The translations under genes were made by a program, and so were the position numbers. The notes under the pieces are model-generated. The model did not search any database, was not told the DNA's origin, and was given only the letters and a program-made list of their open reading frames with translations. Positions 46,424-55,867 of a stretch of 64,000 nucleotides of DNA are shown here, one piece after another (the stretch's first letter is position 1; each line of letters opens with the position of its first letter). The DNA comes from Pseudomonas asuensis (lineage in GTDB: Bacteria > Pseudomonadota > Gammaproteobacteria > Pseudomonadales > Pseudomonadaceae), in the NCBI RefSeq assembly GCF_014646755.1, contig NZ_BMNW01000010.1, positions 1-64,000 on the forward strand, read 5' to 3'.

Positions 46424-47244
46424 TAAAAATCCAGAGCCTTCGCGGCGATCTGTTGAAATTGACGTGTCAACGGACCTATCGGCCATTCATGATCAGCATA
46501 CGTGCATACTGGCCAAACACCATACTGACTGTTGCACATAAACACCTCATCAGCTGCGGTGAAGTCGCTCAGCGGTATCTGCCTGACCTCTGTCTTGATA
46601 TTAAGCCTTTCTGCGTTGCGAAGAAGATAAGCGCGCATCACTCCAGCAACCCCACAGGTATCAAGCGAAGGTGTTATGAGTGTGTTATTGACCACCATGA
46701 AAAGGTTGCTGAACACACCCTCTACCACATGCTCGAACGGGTCGCACATCAAGCCTTCGGCATAATCTAAGCCTTTCCACTCCCCTCGCGCCAACACCTG
46801 CTCAAGACGATTCAAATGCTTAAGCCCAGCCAATAAGGGTTGGCATGCCAAACGTGTCTGACAGGGAAACAGACGAATTCCTTGATCAGCATTCTGGGAC
46901 GCATAGCGAGGCACAGGAGACGCCAACAAGAGCCGCTGCGGTAACGGGTGTTGCGGTGCAGCATAACCTCGCTCACCAAGGCCAGCCGTAATGATCAGCT
47001 TAGCTACGCCGTTGCGTAGCAATGCAGTGTATTCAAGGATCTCCTGCCTGACCGTCTCAAGCTCCAAAGGAATCGCAAGACGGCGGCAACCAGCAGACAG
47101 ACGCTGCAGATGATCATCAAGAAATCGTGGTTGTCCATTATGGACACCTATCGTCTCGAAGAGTCCATGACCATAGGCTAATCCACGATCCCGGCAGGAA
47201 AGGCCAGCCTCAACAGGCTGACCATTGACCCAATCCTCCATCAC
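46423..47244 (-). CDS. pabC: Aminodeoxychorismate lyase
   Basis: A 273-residue fold-type IV PLP enzyme that releases pyruvate from 4-amino-4-deoxychorismate to give p-aminobenzoate for folate. Features are [16 protein letters not shown], the PLP lysine in [15 protein letters not shown] and [15 protein letters not shown]. Overlaps the fabF stop by four bases and mltG by one base. Confidence 0.94.
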
Positions 47245-48485
47245 GCTGAATAACGGCGGAAGATCAAACTACCATTGGTACCACCAAAACCAAAGGAATT
47301 GGATAAGCTAATCTCAATAGGCATCGGCTTGGGTTTATGCGGTACAAAATCTAGGTCACAACCATCATCTGGATCGTCCAGGTTAATGGTAGGCGGTGCA
47401 AGCTGATCACGAATAGCGAGGATGCTAAAAATAGCTTCAACCGCCCCGGCAGCACCTAGTAAATGCCCAGTCATGGACTTGGTAGAACTGACTGAAAGTT
47501 TATAAGCATGCTCACCGAAGATCCGCTTAATAGCAGATGCCTCTGCCATATCGCCGGCAGGTGTAGACGTACCATGTGCATTGATATAGTCGACCTGTGA
47601 AGGATCGATTCGAGCATCTTTCAATGCATTGCTCATGCACTGCGCTGCGCCAGCGCCATCTTCAGGCGGCGCCGTCATATGAAACGCATCAGCGCTCATG
47701 CCAAACCCGATAAGCTCAGCATAAATATGTGCCCCACGAGCCTGAGCATGCTCCAGCTCTTCCAAGATCAACGCGCCAGCCCCGTCAGATAGCACAAAGC
47801 CGTCTCGCTGACGATCCCATGGCCTACTGGCCTTGGGCGGCTCTTCATTGCGGGTAGAAAGTGCTCGCGCAGCACCGAAACCACCCAATCCCAACCCGCA
47901 GGTAGCCATTTCAGCACCGCCAGCTACCATGACGTCTGCATCACCATAGGCAATGTTACGTGCAGCCATACCTACACAGTGTGTAGAGGTTGTACATGCC
48001 GTTGCGATTGCATAGTTAGGCCCTTTCAACCCCAGATGGATGGAAAGGAAGCCGGAGACCATGTTAATGATCGAACCAGGAACAAAAAACGGCGAAATAC
48101 GACGAGGCCCCTGATCAAACAAGGACTTACAGTTGTTCTCGATATTAGAGAGACCGCCAATACCAGAACCCATGGCGACGCCAACGCGATCGCGATTGGC
48201 ATCTGTTACTTCAAGTCCGGAATCGCGCATGGCCTGGAAGCTAGCAGCCAAACCATATTGAATAAAGAGGTCGAGTTTCCGAGCTTCTTTCGCAGAGAGA
48301 TAGTCTTCTACGTTGAATCCTTTGACTGACCCTCCAAAGCGGGTAGCAAAGGCAGAAACGTCCATGTGTTCAATCGGGGCAATACCGCTGCGGCCAGCAA
48401 GAATGCCTTCCCAGCTGCTTTGCACGTCCCCGCCCAGCGGCGACACCATGCCCATGCCCGTGATCACGACGCGTCTACGTGACAC
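47241..48485 (-). CDS. fabF: Beta-ketoacyl-ACP synthase II
   Basis: A 414-residue condensing enzyme of fatty acid elongation. The Cys-His-His triad is at [23 protein letters not shown] and [13 protein letters not shown]. It condenses malonyl-ACP with acyl-ACP and is needed for cis-vaccenate. It lies 120 bases behind acpP, beyond a terminator, so its expression needs read-through or its own promoter. Confidence 0.97.
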   Translation of the reverse strand: MSRRRVVITGMGMVSPLGGDVQSSWEGILAGRSGIAPIEHMDVSAFATRFGGSVKGFNVEDYLSAKEARKLDLFIQYGLAASFQAMRDSGLEVTDANRDRVGVAMGSGIGGLSNIENNCKSLFDQGPRRISPFFVPGSIINMVSGFLSIHLGLKGPNYAIATACTTSTHCVGMAARNIAYGDADVMVAGGAEMATCGLGLGGFGAARALSTRNEEPPKASRPWDRQRDGFVLSDGAGALILEELEHAQARGAHIYAELIGFGMSADAFHMTAPPEDGAGAAQCMSNALKDARIDPSQVDYINAHGTSTPAGDMAEASAIKRIFGEHAYKLSVSSTKSMTGHLLGAAGAVEAIFSILAIRDQLAPPTINLDDPDDGCDLDFVPHKPKPMPIEISLSNSFGFGGTNGSLIFRRYSA

Positions 48486-48551
48486 AACGATTTCCTCATA
48501 GCTCGTTTATACGATCATCTAAAGATATTGCATTGATGACCGCTATATAGA

Positions 48552-48583
48552 AAAGCCGCACGCCTGTACAGACGTGCGGCTTT
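48552..48583 (-). terminator. acpP terminator / attenuator before fabF
   Basis: AAAGCCGCACG-N10-CGTGCGGCTTT, a perfect 11-bp stem with a T-rich end on the minus strand. It lies between acpP and fabF and would let acpP be made in much larger amount than fabF. Confidence 0.85.
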
Positions 48584-48605
48584 CGTGTTCTACAGAAGAA
48601 CCGAC

Positions 48606-48842
48606 TTATTGCTGGTGGGCAACGATGTAGTCGATGGCTTCCTGAACAGTGGTGATCTTTTCGGCTTGTTCGTCCGGGATTTCAGTTTCGAATTCCTCTT
48701 CCAGAGCCATCACCAGCTCAACGGTGTCAAGGGAGTCGGCGCCCAGATCCTCGACGAAGGAAGCGCTGTTGGTTACTTCCTCTTCTTTCACGCCGAGTTG
48801 TTCAGCGACGATCTTCTTAACGCGTTCTTCGATGGTGCTCAT
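48606..48842 (-). CDS. acpP: Acyl carrier protein
   Basis: A 78-residue acidic protein with the phosphopantetheine serine in [18 protein letters not shown] (Ser about residue 37). It carries the growing acyl chain for FabF, FabG, FabD, PlsX, and lipid A enzymes. It has its own promoter and is followed by a strong terminator. The ribosome site AGGAG lies 12 bases before the ATG (a long spacer) and is complementary to the putative sRNA RgsA at 42474-42484. Confidence 0.98.
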   Translation of the reverse strand: MSTIEERVKKIVAEQLGVKEEEVTNSASFVEDLGADSLDTVELVMALEEEFETEIPDEQAEKITTVQEAIDYIVAHQQ

Positions 48843-48893
48843 ACCGTGTTTTCACTCCTATGGAATAATCCGTGCAGCCGGACTGCGCGTAAG

Positions 48894-48921
48894 TGTATAG
48901 AAAGGGTTTTCAATATTTCAA
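48894..48921 (-). promoter_or_regulatory. Sigma-70 promoter of acpP
   Basis: On the minus strand: TTGAAA, a 16-base spacer and TATACA. The start of transcription would be near 48887, giving a leader of about 45 bases. It allows acpP to be made separately from the fabG message. Confidence 0.6.
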
Positions 48922-49006
48922 GCTGACGCGACATCCTGACCTCTGAACTGACTTTTTGCTAGTCTTGAAAATTCACAAAAAAGTTGTTCAATCCTTCAAA
49001 ATTCGC

Positions 49007-49750
49007 TTAACTCATATACATTCCGCCATTAACTGGAACAGTAGCACCTGTAACGTAAGCAGCACTGTCCGTTGCTAAAAAGGCGACGACTTTTGCAATT
49101 TCTTCAGCTTGCCCTAACCGACCCAATGGAATCTGGGTCAATAGCGCTTCACGCTGAGCCTCTGGTAGCTCACGCGTCATATCAGTATCAATAAACCCTG
49201 GAGCAACAGCATTTACTGTAATTGCCCTAGAACCTACCTCCCGAGCCAGTGCCCGAGTAAACCCCTCAAGACCGGCCTTGGCGGCGGCATAGTTGGCCTG
49301 ACCAACATTACCCATCGCTCCGACAACAGAGCCTATGCTGATGATGCGCCCCCAGCGAGCTTTGGTCATCCCACGCAACACGGCTTTCGACAAACGGAAC
49401 AGGCTGTTCAGATTGGTATCGATAACATCAAACCACTCGTCGTCTTTCATGCGCAGCATCAGATTATCGCGTGTGATACCAGCATTATTGACAAGAATAG
49501 CAGGTGCGCCGTACTGCTGCTGAATTTGCTCCAAAGCAGCTGTAACCGAAGCATTATCTGCAACGTTCAACACCAGCCCGGTCCCTTCAATACTATTAGC
49601 CTTTAGGCTTTCGCTAATACGGGAAGCACCGCTTTCGCTGGTAGCCGTACCGATTACGGTAGCCCCGAGGCGCCCGAGCTCAAGAGCAATGGCTTGTCCG
49701 ATACCACGTGTTGCACCGGTTACCAATGCGACTTTACCTTGGAGGCTCAT
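49007..49750 (-). CDS. fabG: 3-oxoacyl-ACP reductase
   Basis: A 247-residue short-chain dehydrogenase. NADPH site VTGATRGIGQAIALELG, active Ser and Tyr-X3-Lys in IGSVVGAMGNVGQANYAAAK, structural NNAG. It reduces 3-oxoacyl-ACP in every elongation round. It lies 13 bases behind fabD, and the 164-base gap to acpP holds the acpP promoter. Confidence 0.97.
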   Translation of the reverse strand: MSLQGKVALVTGATRGIGQAIALELGRLGATVIGTATSESGASRISESLKANSIEGTGLVLNVADNASVTAALEQIQQQYGAPAILVNNAGITRDNLMLRMKDDEWFDVIDTNLNSLFRLSKAVLRGMTKARWGRIISIGSVVGAMGNVGQANYAAAKAGLEGFTRALAREVGSRAITVNAVAPGFIDTDMTRELPEAQREALLTQIPLGRLGQAEEIAKVVAFLATDSAAYVTGATVPVNGGMYMS

Positions 49751-49763
49751 GTTTTCTCCTTAA

Positions 49764-50702
49764 TCAAGCCAATGCTGCTTGTGTAGCAGCAAAAGCATCA
49801 GGTGCATCAAGGCTATAAGTCTCTATACCTTTGACACACCGCTTATTCAAACCCGCCAGGACCTTTCCGGGCCCGCACTCTACCAGTTGAGTGACACCTT
49901 TGTCCGCAAGCAGTTGAATAGACTCAACCCAGCGCACTGGACTGTACAGCTGTGCCAGTAAATTCTGCTTCAACGCTGCAAGGTCTGCACTAATCCCGGC
50001 ATTTACGTTTTGCACGACCGGGATTGAGGGCTGCTGCCACTGAATCGTGTTAACCGCCTCAGCAAAGCGCTCTGCTGCCGGACGCATCAACTCACAATGG
50101 GAAGGCACACTGACCGGTAACGGCACCGCACGCTTTGCGCCACGCGCCTTACACAATTCGACGGCTCGCATAACGGCAGCTGCGCTACCAGCAATAACGA
50201 CCTGACCTGGAGCATTATAATTTACTGCGCTAACAACATCACCCTGAGCCGCCTCGGCACAAGCGGTCACGATGTCTGCATCTTCAAGCCCTAAAATAGC
50301 GGCCATTGCCCCCTCACCCGCAGGCACAGCTTCCTGCATTAGCTTTCCACGACGCTCAACCAGCATCACTGCATCAGTAAAAGCCAAGGCGCCCGCAGCA
50401 ACGAGAGCAGAGTATTCACCTAGACTATGACCCGCTACATAAGAGGGGCGCACGCCTCGCTCAGCCTCCCACAACCGCCACAGGGCAATAGAGGCAGTCA
50501 AGATGGCCGGCTGAGTCTTATCGGTTTGATTCAGTTGCTCTTCTGGCCCGTGCTGAACCAACGACCAGATATCATAGCCAAGCGCATCAGAAGCCTCAGC
50601 AAACGTATCGCGTATCTGCGAGTGTTGAGCTCCAATATCGGCCAGCATACCCAAGGACTGCGAGCCTTGGCCTGGAAATACGAAAGCGAAAGAAGCAGAC
50701 AT
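49764..50702 (-). CDS. fabD: Malonyl-CoA:ACP transacylase
   Basis: A 312-residue acyltransferase with the nucleophile Ser in VAGHSLGEYSALV, the start FVFPGQGSQSLGML, the arginine in LVERRGKLMQEA and His in PVSVPSHCELM. It loads malonate onto ACP. It follows plsX by 85 bases; no fabH gene lies between them, as is usual in Pseudomonas and unlike E. coli. Confidence 0.97.
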   Translation of the reverse strand: MSASFAFVFPGQGSQSLGMLADIGAQHSQIRDTFAEASDALGYDIWSLVQHGPEEQLNQTDKTQPAILTASIALWRLWEAERGVRPSYVAGHSLGEYSALVAAGALAFTDAVMLVERRGKLMQEAVPAGEGAMAAILGLEDADIVTACAEAAQGDVVSAVNYNAPGQVVIAGSAAAVMRAVELCKARGAKRAVPLPVSVPSHCELMRPAAERFAEAVNTIQWQQPSIPVVQNVNAGISADLAALKQNLLAQLYSPVRWVESIQLLADKGVTQLVECGPGKVLAGLNKRCVKGIETYSLDAPDAFAATQAALA

Positions 50703-50787
50703 AGTCGATCTCTTATTGGTCTCATCAAAAACTACAGCCTAACAGCATGCTGCAGCAGGTTCTTGGTTTGATGTCAGGCAACTGAGG

Positions 50788-51798
50788 TCAGTCACACTTA
50801 GGAACTGAATCCTCGTAAAGGTCCAGGAAATTCGCTTTTATTACGTCATTAAGGCGCAGTTTGACTGCATATACAGCTTGCTGTATCGCATGCTGAAAGC
50901 CAAACTCATCAGCGCCACCATGGCTTTTAATAACCAGCCCACCTAAACCCAGAAAGCCCGCACCATTATATCGAGCAGGCGTAATATCCTTTTTCAAACG
51001 GTGTAACAAGGGCGCAGCCAATAATTTGAATAGGATAGGCGCCTCGTCCAAGTGCTTAAATAGCATGGAAACGAGCCCCTCACTTCCTTTCAGCAGCACA
51101 TTACCCGCAAACCCGTCACACACCACAACATCAGCTTCGCACCGAAACACGCCATTCGCCTCAATGAAGCCGATATAATTAAGGTGGCTAGACTTTTTCA
51201 GTAGCGCCGATGCCTGCTGAACAACACTATTACCTTTGGTCTGCTCGGTGCCTACATTCAAGAGAGCAACTCGGGGTTCACTTACCCCATCAGCCTTAGC
51301 AGCTGCCGCTCCCAGGCAAGCAAACTGATAAAGGTTTAGGGCAGAACAGTCCAAGTTAGCGCCAAGATCCACTAATACGCAGTGCCGCCCCATAATAGGC
51401 AACTGGGTATATATGGCAGGCCTTTCTATCGAGGGCAGCATGCCTAATGCTTGACGAGCAAAAGCCATCAGCGCGCCGGTGTTACCTGCACTGACACAGG
51501 CGTCTGCCCCACCATTTGCAACCAACTCTAGCGCAACCCTCATTGAGGAATCAGGCTTATAGCGGAGAGCATGAGAAGGCTTTTCTGCCATATCAACGGC
51601 TTGAGTGGCCGCATAAATACGCAGACGGGAATCATCAAATGAGTGCCGGCCGATATAGCGCAGGATAACGTCAGGATCCCCAACAAGGGTCAACGTAATG
51701 GCAGGATGGCTAGCAAGAAAGGAAATACAAGCAGGCACAATGCAGCGGGGACCGAAGTCCCCGCCCATTGCATCGATAGCGATGACAGGTGACGACAA
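50788..51798 (-). CDS. plsX: Phosphate acyltransferase PlsX
   Basis: A 336-residue enzyme that makes acyl-phosphate from acyl-ACP for glycerophospholipid synthesis. Family marks are IAIDAMGGDFGPRCIVPA, SAGNTGALMAFARQ and VVCDGFAGNVLLKGSEG. It comes four bases after rpmF in the yceD-rpmF-plsX set. Confidence 0.96.
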   Translation of the reverse strand: MSSPVIAIDAMGGDFGPRCIVPACISFLASHPAITLTLVGDPDVILRYIGRHSFDDSRLRIYAATQAVDMAEKPSHALRYKPDSSMRVALELVANGGADACVSAGNTGALMAFARQALGMLPSIERPAIYTQLPIMGRHCVLVDLGANLDCSALNLYQFACLGAAAAKADGVSEPRVALLNVGTEQTKGNSVVQQASALLKKSSHLNYIGFIEANGVFRCEADVVVCDGFAGNVLLKGSEGLVSMLFKHLDEAPILFKLLAAPLLHRLKKDITPARYNGAGFLGLGGLVIKSHGGADEFGFQHAIQQAVYAVKLRLNDVIKANFLDLYEDSVPKCD

Positions 51799-51801
51799 GG
51801 A

Positions 51802-51984
51802 TTACTCGTCGGAACCCTTGTCAATCACTTTACGACCACGGTAAAAACCGTCAGGAGACACATGGTGACGCAAGTGAACTTCACCAGTGCTCTTTTCTAC
51901 AGACAATGCATTCGGCTCGAGAGCATCGTGGGAGCGACGCATATCACGGGCGGAACGGGATTTTTTGTTCTGCTGAACAGCCAT
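51802..51984 (-). CDS. rpmF: 50S ribosomal protein L32
   Basis: A 60-residue basic protein beginning [20 protein letters not shown] and continuing [15 protein letters not shown]. It lacks the zinc Cys pair of some L32 forms, as is normal for proteobacteria. Located between yceD and plsX, 13 bases after yceD, in the widely conserved order. Confidence 0.97.
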   Translation of the reverse strand: MAVQQNKKSRSARDMRRSHDALEPNALSVEKSTGEVHLRHHVSPDGFYRGRKVIDKGSDE

Positions 51985-51997
51985 AACTCATTAACTC

Positions 51998-52534
51998 CTA
52001 AACGTTTGGGTCACGCTTCAACTGCGCCAGTACGCTGAACGGGTTGGCTCGCTTTTCCTCGTCCGCGCTTTCTTCGGGCGCTTCAGGCGCTTCGAATCCT
52101 GCTGGATGATGGCAGATGCCAGGCTCATGAGTCGGAATAATTGGCAGGGCGAGCAAAAGCTCATCCTCAATTAACTCCATCAGATCCAAAGGCTCTTCAC
52201 CGACTTCCAGTGCGTCATAACCTTTTGGCAACGCATCCGCCGACTGCCCTTCCCATAACACGGCATAAGTATACTCGCCATGTATAGGAAACGCGCCCGG
52301 CTCCAAGCATCGCTGACATACCATTTGCACTTCAGTATCCAGTGCGCCATGAATGACGACGAGTCTTTGTTCGTCGCGGAAGAACTCGAGAACGGCCTTC
52401 ACCGCTCCTTCAAAACTCGACAGCTGCTCGCAAAGACGCGGCAAACCAGAAACCGGCAGCTCACCCCGAAGCGTGATACCGCGATCAGCCAGTTTGCGTG
52501 GATCTACGTGAGGTGGAATTGGCCCATTCAACAT
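51998..52534 (-). CDS. yceD: YceD family protein (DUF177), 23S rRNA accumulation protein
   Basis: A 178-residue protein that begins MLNGPIPPHVDPRKLADRG, the conserved Pseudomonas start. The DUF177 motif with paired Cys is MVCQRCLEPGAFPI. YceD is needed for normal 23S rRNA levels in E. coli. First gene of yceD-rpmF-plsX-fabDG. A consensus sigma-70 promoter lies so close that transcription should begin only about two bases before the ATG, so the message appears leaderless; no ribosome site is present. Confidence 0.95.
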   Translation of the reverse strand: MLNGPIPPHVDPRKLADRGITLRGELPVSGLPRLCEQLSSFEGAVKAVLEFFRDEQRLVVIHGALDTEVQMVCQRCLEPGAFPIHGEYTYAVLWEGQSADALPKGYDALEVGEEPLDLMELIEDELLLALPIIPTHEPGICHHPAGFEAPEAPEESADEEKRANPFSVLAQLKRDPNV

Positions 52535-52543
52535 AAGCGCGCC

Positions 52544-52571
52544 ATTATAGAGACGACCTCAGGCCTGTCAA
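52544..52571 (-). promoter_or_regulatory. Consensus sigma-70 promoter of yceD
   Basis: On the minus strand: TTGACA, a 16-base spacer and TATAAT, matching the consensus at all twelve positions. The predicted transcription start is at about 52536-52537, two or three bases before the yceD ATG (52534). Confidence 0.85.
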
Positions 52572-52581
52572 AGGAAATTAG

Positions 52582-52602
52582 GTAAAGGATAGTATCCTTT
52601 AC
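52582..52602. promoter_or_regulatory. Perfect 10+1+10 palindrome between yceD and maf
   Basis: GTAAAGGATA-G-TATCCTTTAC is an exact 21-base dyad, 11 bases beyond the yceD -35 box and 53 bases before maf. It is the strongest symmetry of any intergenic region in the window; an operator is likely, but the protein is unknown. Confidence 0.6.
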
Positions 52603-52610
52603 TGACTTTT

Positions 52611-52627
52611 GGTCGGTTAGTCCGACC
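52611..52627. repeat. Short inverted repeat upstream of maf
   Basis: GGTCGG-TTAGT-CCGACC, exact 6-bp arms, 27 bases before the maf ATG. It could form a hairpin in the maf leader or a second operator. Confidence 0.45.
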
Positions 52628-52654
52628 CTTCTGCACTCATAGAGGCTCATTCTA

Positions 52655-53233
52655 ATGCTTCCATTACTGCTAGCTTCAAGCTCACCCTATCGACGCGAAC
52701 TGCTGGCCCGCCTGAAACTAAACTTTAAATACGCCTCACCTAATATAGACGAAACCCCTCACCCAAGCGAAAACGCTCGTCACCTGGCTATGCGCCTGGC
52801 TGAGGCAAAAGCTCGCGCACTTGCGCCTGCCTACCCCAATCACCTTATTATCGGCTCTGATCAAACGGCCTCGCTTGGCGATCAAATACTAGGCAAACCC
52901 ATGACATTTGACCGCGCCTTCAAACAGCTATCAAATGCCAGCGACAAAAGTGTCACTTTTTTAACCGGACTCGCTCTACTGAACACTCAGAGCGGCGTAT
53001 GCCAAGTTGACTGCGTACCCTTTACTGTACACTTCCGCGAGCTAACATCTGGTCAGATCAAGCGTTACCTCCAAGCGGAACAGCCATTTGACTGCGCAGG
53101 AAGCTTCAAGGTTGAAGGAATGGGCATCACCCTATTTCGATCTACTGAAGGTGAAGATGTGACCAGCCTGATCGGCTTGCCCCTGATTCGGCTAACCGAT
53201 CTGCTTTTGAGCGAAGGCATGATCATACCTTAG
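52655..53233 (+). CDS. Maf-family nucleoside triphosphate pyrophosphatase (YceF)
   Basis: A 192-residue house-cleaning hydrolase. The start LLLASSSPYRRELLARLKL, LIIGSDQTASLGDQILGKP and CAGSFKVEGMGITLF are typical; the order near rpmF/yceD marks it as the YceF (7-methyl-GTP) type. AGAGG precedes the ATG. It is divergent from yceD and shares the palindrome-bearing promoter region. Confidence 0.93.
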   Translation: MLPLLLASSSPYRRELLARLKLNFKYASPNIDETPHPSENARHLAMRLAEAKARALAPAYPNHLIIGSDQTASLGDQILGKPMTFDRAFKQLSNASDKSVTFLTGLALLNTQSGVCQVDCVPFTVHFRELTSGQIKRYLQAEQPFDCAGSFKVEGMGITLFRSTEGEDVTSLIGLPLIRLTDLLLSEGMIIP

Positions 53234-53235
53234 CA

Positions 53236-53259
53236 AAGGCCTGCACAAAGTCAGGCCTT
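53236..53259. terminator. Hairpin between maf and sppA
   Basis: AAGGCCTG-CACAAAGT-CAGGCCTT, an 8-bp stem between two convergent genes, with a weak T-tract; probably terminator for both directions. Confidence 0.65.
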
Positions 53260-53264
53260 ACGGC

Positions 53265-54242
53265 TTATCGCAGCACAGGACCTTCCCAGCCAACCAGCAG
53301 TGCCAGCCGCTCTGCCACGCTAGTACCCAAACGCTTGGCAAAGCGATCAAACGGGCTTTCCTGAACGGTATAGTCGACGATTTTTTCTTCGCCTACCACT
53401 TCGCGAGCCACAAAACTAGCACTGCCCAAACCATCAATCAGCCCTAGCCCAAGCGCCTGCTCTCCAGACCATACAAGCCCGGAGAACAATTCAGGATGCC
53501 CTTCTACCTTTAGTCGATCCCCGCGCCCTTTTTTCACGCTATCAGTGAATTGCTTGTGCGTAGTATCAAGTACTTGCTGCCAAAAACGAGTTTCCTCTTC
53601 TTTGGCAGGCTGGAAGGGATCAAGAAATGCCTTGTGCTCACCCGAAGTATAAACACGGCGCTCAACGCCTAACTTGTCCATGGTTCCGACAAAGCCAAAG
53701 GATGCCGCCGTCACACCAATGGAACCCACCAGACTGGCCTTATCAGCATAGATAGCGTCTGCAGCACTGGCGATATAATAAGCACCGGAAGCGCCTAGAT
53801 CGGATATCACAGCATAAAGTTTAATCTCAGGGTGAAGCCCACGCAGGCGCTTGATCTCGTCATAGATATAACCCGACTGAACAGGGCTTCCGCCTGGACT
53901 ATTGATGCGAAGGATAACGGCCTTGGTCCCTTCGCCACCAAAGGCATCGCGGAGCGCTCCGACTATATTGTCGGCACTTGCTTTCTCATCAGCCGCAATG
54001 GTTCCTTTAACTTCAATCAGCGCCGTATGAGCCCCTTCACGCGAGGACTCTCCCTTAAAGCTGGAAAAAGGAATAAAGAACGCCAGCATAATGAAAAGGT
54101 AAGCAAACGTCAGGAACTTGAAAAAGATCCCCCAACGACGCGCCCTTCTCTGCTCATGCACACTGGCGAGCATCGCTTTTTCAATAAGCTTCCAGCTTCT
54201 TTCATCCGCCGGGCGATCCGACGCATTCCAATCATCTGCCAT
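53265..54242 (-). CDS. sppA: Signal peptide peptidase SppA (S49 family, short form)
   Basis: A 325-residue membrane-bound serine protease: TM helix near residues 40-60, then the S49 core with the Ser nucleophile in LGASGAYYIASAADAI and the Lys base in YTSGEHKAFLDPF. It degrades signal peptides left in the membrane. The ATG at 54242 has AGGA in the right place and gives the start MADDWNASD. It follows an HAD phosphatase gene and rluC, and is probably in the same operon. Confidence 0.93.
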   Translation of the reverse strand: MADDWNASDRPADERSWKLIEKAMLASVHEQRRARRWGIFFKFLTFAYLFIMLAFFIPFSSFKGESSREGAHTALIEVKGTIAADEKASADNIVGALRDAFGGEGTKAVILRINSPGGSPVQSGYIYDEIKRLRGLHPEIKLYAVISDLGASGAYYIASAADAIYADKASLVGSIGVTAASFGFVGTMDKLGVERRVYTSGEHKAFLDPFQPAKEEETRFWQQVLDTTHKQFTDSVKKGRGDRLKVEGHPELFSGLVWSGEQALGLGLIDGLGSASFVAREVVGEEKIVDYTVQESPFDRFAKRLGTSVAERLALLVGWEGPVLR

Positions 54243-54270
54243 TGGTAGTCCTGCTTGGTTCAATTAATCG

Positions 54271-54921
54271 TTACGCACCCAACCAGACACGCAACTCCTC
54301 AAAACGATCAATTACAAGCGTCGGCTCATAGTCGCGCAACACTTCAATAGACTGAGCGCCATAGCTGACCGCAACCGAAGCTATCTGGGCTCTGCGTGCC
54401 ATTTCCAGGTCAAACGGAGCATCTCCGATCATCAATGCTTTTGACGGATGGACGTCACAGTGCGCAAGAATCTCATTAAGCATTAAAGGATCCGGCTTGC
54501 TGGCCGTCTCGTCAGCGCAACGGGTCACGTCAAAGAAATCAATTAATCCTTTTGCTGCAAGCACCCGATCCAGACCTCTTCGACTTTTGCCGGTAGCCAC
54601 TGCCAAACGATAGCCTTTGCGCCGGAAGGCTGCCAAGCCCTCAGCCACCCCACTAAAAAAGGGCGAAGGCTCTTGCTCACGCATAATGAAATGATCGCTA
54701 TAACACTGCCGAAAGCGCTCTATATCCTTTTGAGTCATCTCTGGATAAAGCGTCTGAATGGCTTCTGGCAGGCCCAGCCCAATAATAGACTTGATCGACT
54801 GATCGCTTCGAACCGGAACCCCAAGATCAGCAGCAGCTGACTGCATAACCTCTACAATGCGACCGATCGAATCACAAAGCGTACCGTCCCAGTCAAATAC
54901 TAGTAACTTGTAATCAGGCAT
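54271..54921 (-). CDS. HAD-superfamily hydrolase (phosphoglycolate phosphatase-like)
   Basis: A 216-residue HAD subfamily IA protein. The four motifs are visible: [12 protein letters not shown] (nucleophile Asp), [10 protein letters not shown] (Thr), the Lys in ASKPDPLML and [12 protein letters not shown] (Asp). The substrate is unknown; similar genes are found beside rluC in Pseudomonas. Its start overlaps the rluC end by eight bases. Confidence 0.9.
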   Translation of the reverse strand: MPDYKLLVFDWDGTLCDSIGRIVEVMQSAAADLGVPVRSDQSIKSIIGLGLPEAIQTLYPEMTQKDIERFRQCYSDHFIMREQEPSPFFSGVAEGLAAFRRKGYRLAVATGKSRRGLDRVLAAKGLIDFFDVTRCADETASKPDPLMLNEILAHCDVHPSKALMIGDAPFDLEMARRAQIASVAVSYGAQSIEVLRDYEPTLVIDRFEELRVWLGA

Positions 54922-55867
54922 CCAGGCGACTCAATGTAGCGGCCCAAACGTCATCAACGGGCGCTGTCAATTGTAATGTCTCTCCATCAGGAAGCGGCAC
55001 CCTAAGACTGGCAGCATGCAAAAATAAACGCTTGCCACCCAGGTCCCGAATTTCCCTGGAAAATTCTTCATCGCCATATTTGGGATCACCTGCAATAGAG
55101 TGACCTGCATGTTTGGCATGAACCCGAATCTGGTGAGTACGCCCTGTAACCGGCTTTGCCTCCACCAAAGTTGCAAAATCATCATAGCGCCTAAGCACCT
55201 TGAATTCAGTTAGGGCATCCTTCCCCTCGACATTGACTTCAACCATACGCTCGCCAGAACGCAGATTGTTTTTCATCAAAGGTGCTCGAATCTGCTTTTT
55301 TGCTGCAGGCCAATGGCCACGAACCAGCGCATGGTAGCGCTTATCAACCCCATCACTACGCAGCGCTTCGTGTAAATGACGCAACATGCTGCGTCTCTTG
55401 GCAATCATAAGCAGGCCGGATGTATCCCGATCCAGGCGGTGAACCAACTCAAGATCTTTGGCATCAGGGCGAATCTGGCGAAAAACTTCTATGACGCCCA
55501 GGCTGACGCCACTTCCACCGTGAACAGCAATACCTGCTGGCTTGTTAATAACAATCAGCGTCTTGTCCTCATAGACGATTGCCGCTTCCATCAGCTCGGC
55601 AAGCGCCTGAGAGACAGGTGCTGGTTCATCTTTTTCCGGCAAACGCATCGGGGGAACACGAATGATATCGCCAGCCTGGAGTCGATAATCCGGCTTTATA
55701 CGCCCTTTGTTAACGCGAACCTCGCCCTTGCGAAGTATTCTATAAATGAGGGTTTTCGGCGCACCCTTTAGCAAAGTACGCAGGTAATTATCGATACGCT
55801 GACCCGCTAGCTCTGAAGGAACTTCGAAGAGCTGCACGCCAATATTGGAAGAAGTAGGATTAGTCAT
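54914..55867 (-). CDS. rluC: Ribosomal large subunit pseudouridine synthase C
   Basis: A 317-residue enzyme with an S4 RNA-binding domain (residues 20-80, [18 protein letters not shown]) and an RluA-type catalytic domain with the Asp in [18 protein letters not shown]. It modifies U955, U2504 and U2580 of 23S rRNA in E. coli. The ATG at 55867 gives [12 protein letters not shown]; further upstream start codons are unlikely. Divergent from rne with about 570 bases in between, as in E. coli. Confidence 0.94.
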   Translation of the reverse strand: MTNPTSSNIGVQLFEVPSELAGQRIDNYLRTLLKGAPKTLIYRILRKGEVRVNKGRIKPDYRLQAGDIIRVPPMRLPEKDEPAPVSQALAELMEAAIVYEDKTLIVINKPAGIAVHGGSGVSLGVIEVFRQIRPDAKDLELVHRLDRDTSGLLMIAKRRSMLRHLHEALRSDGVDKRYHALVRGHWPAAKKQIRAPLMKNNLRSGERMVEVNVEGKDALTEFKVLRRYDDFATLVEAKPVTGRTHQIRVHAKHAGHSIAGDPKYGDEEFSREIRDLGGKRLFLHAASLRVPLPDGETLQLTAPVDDVWAATLSRLDA

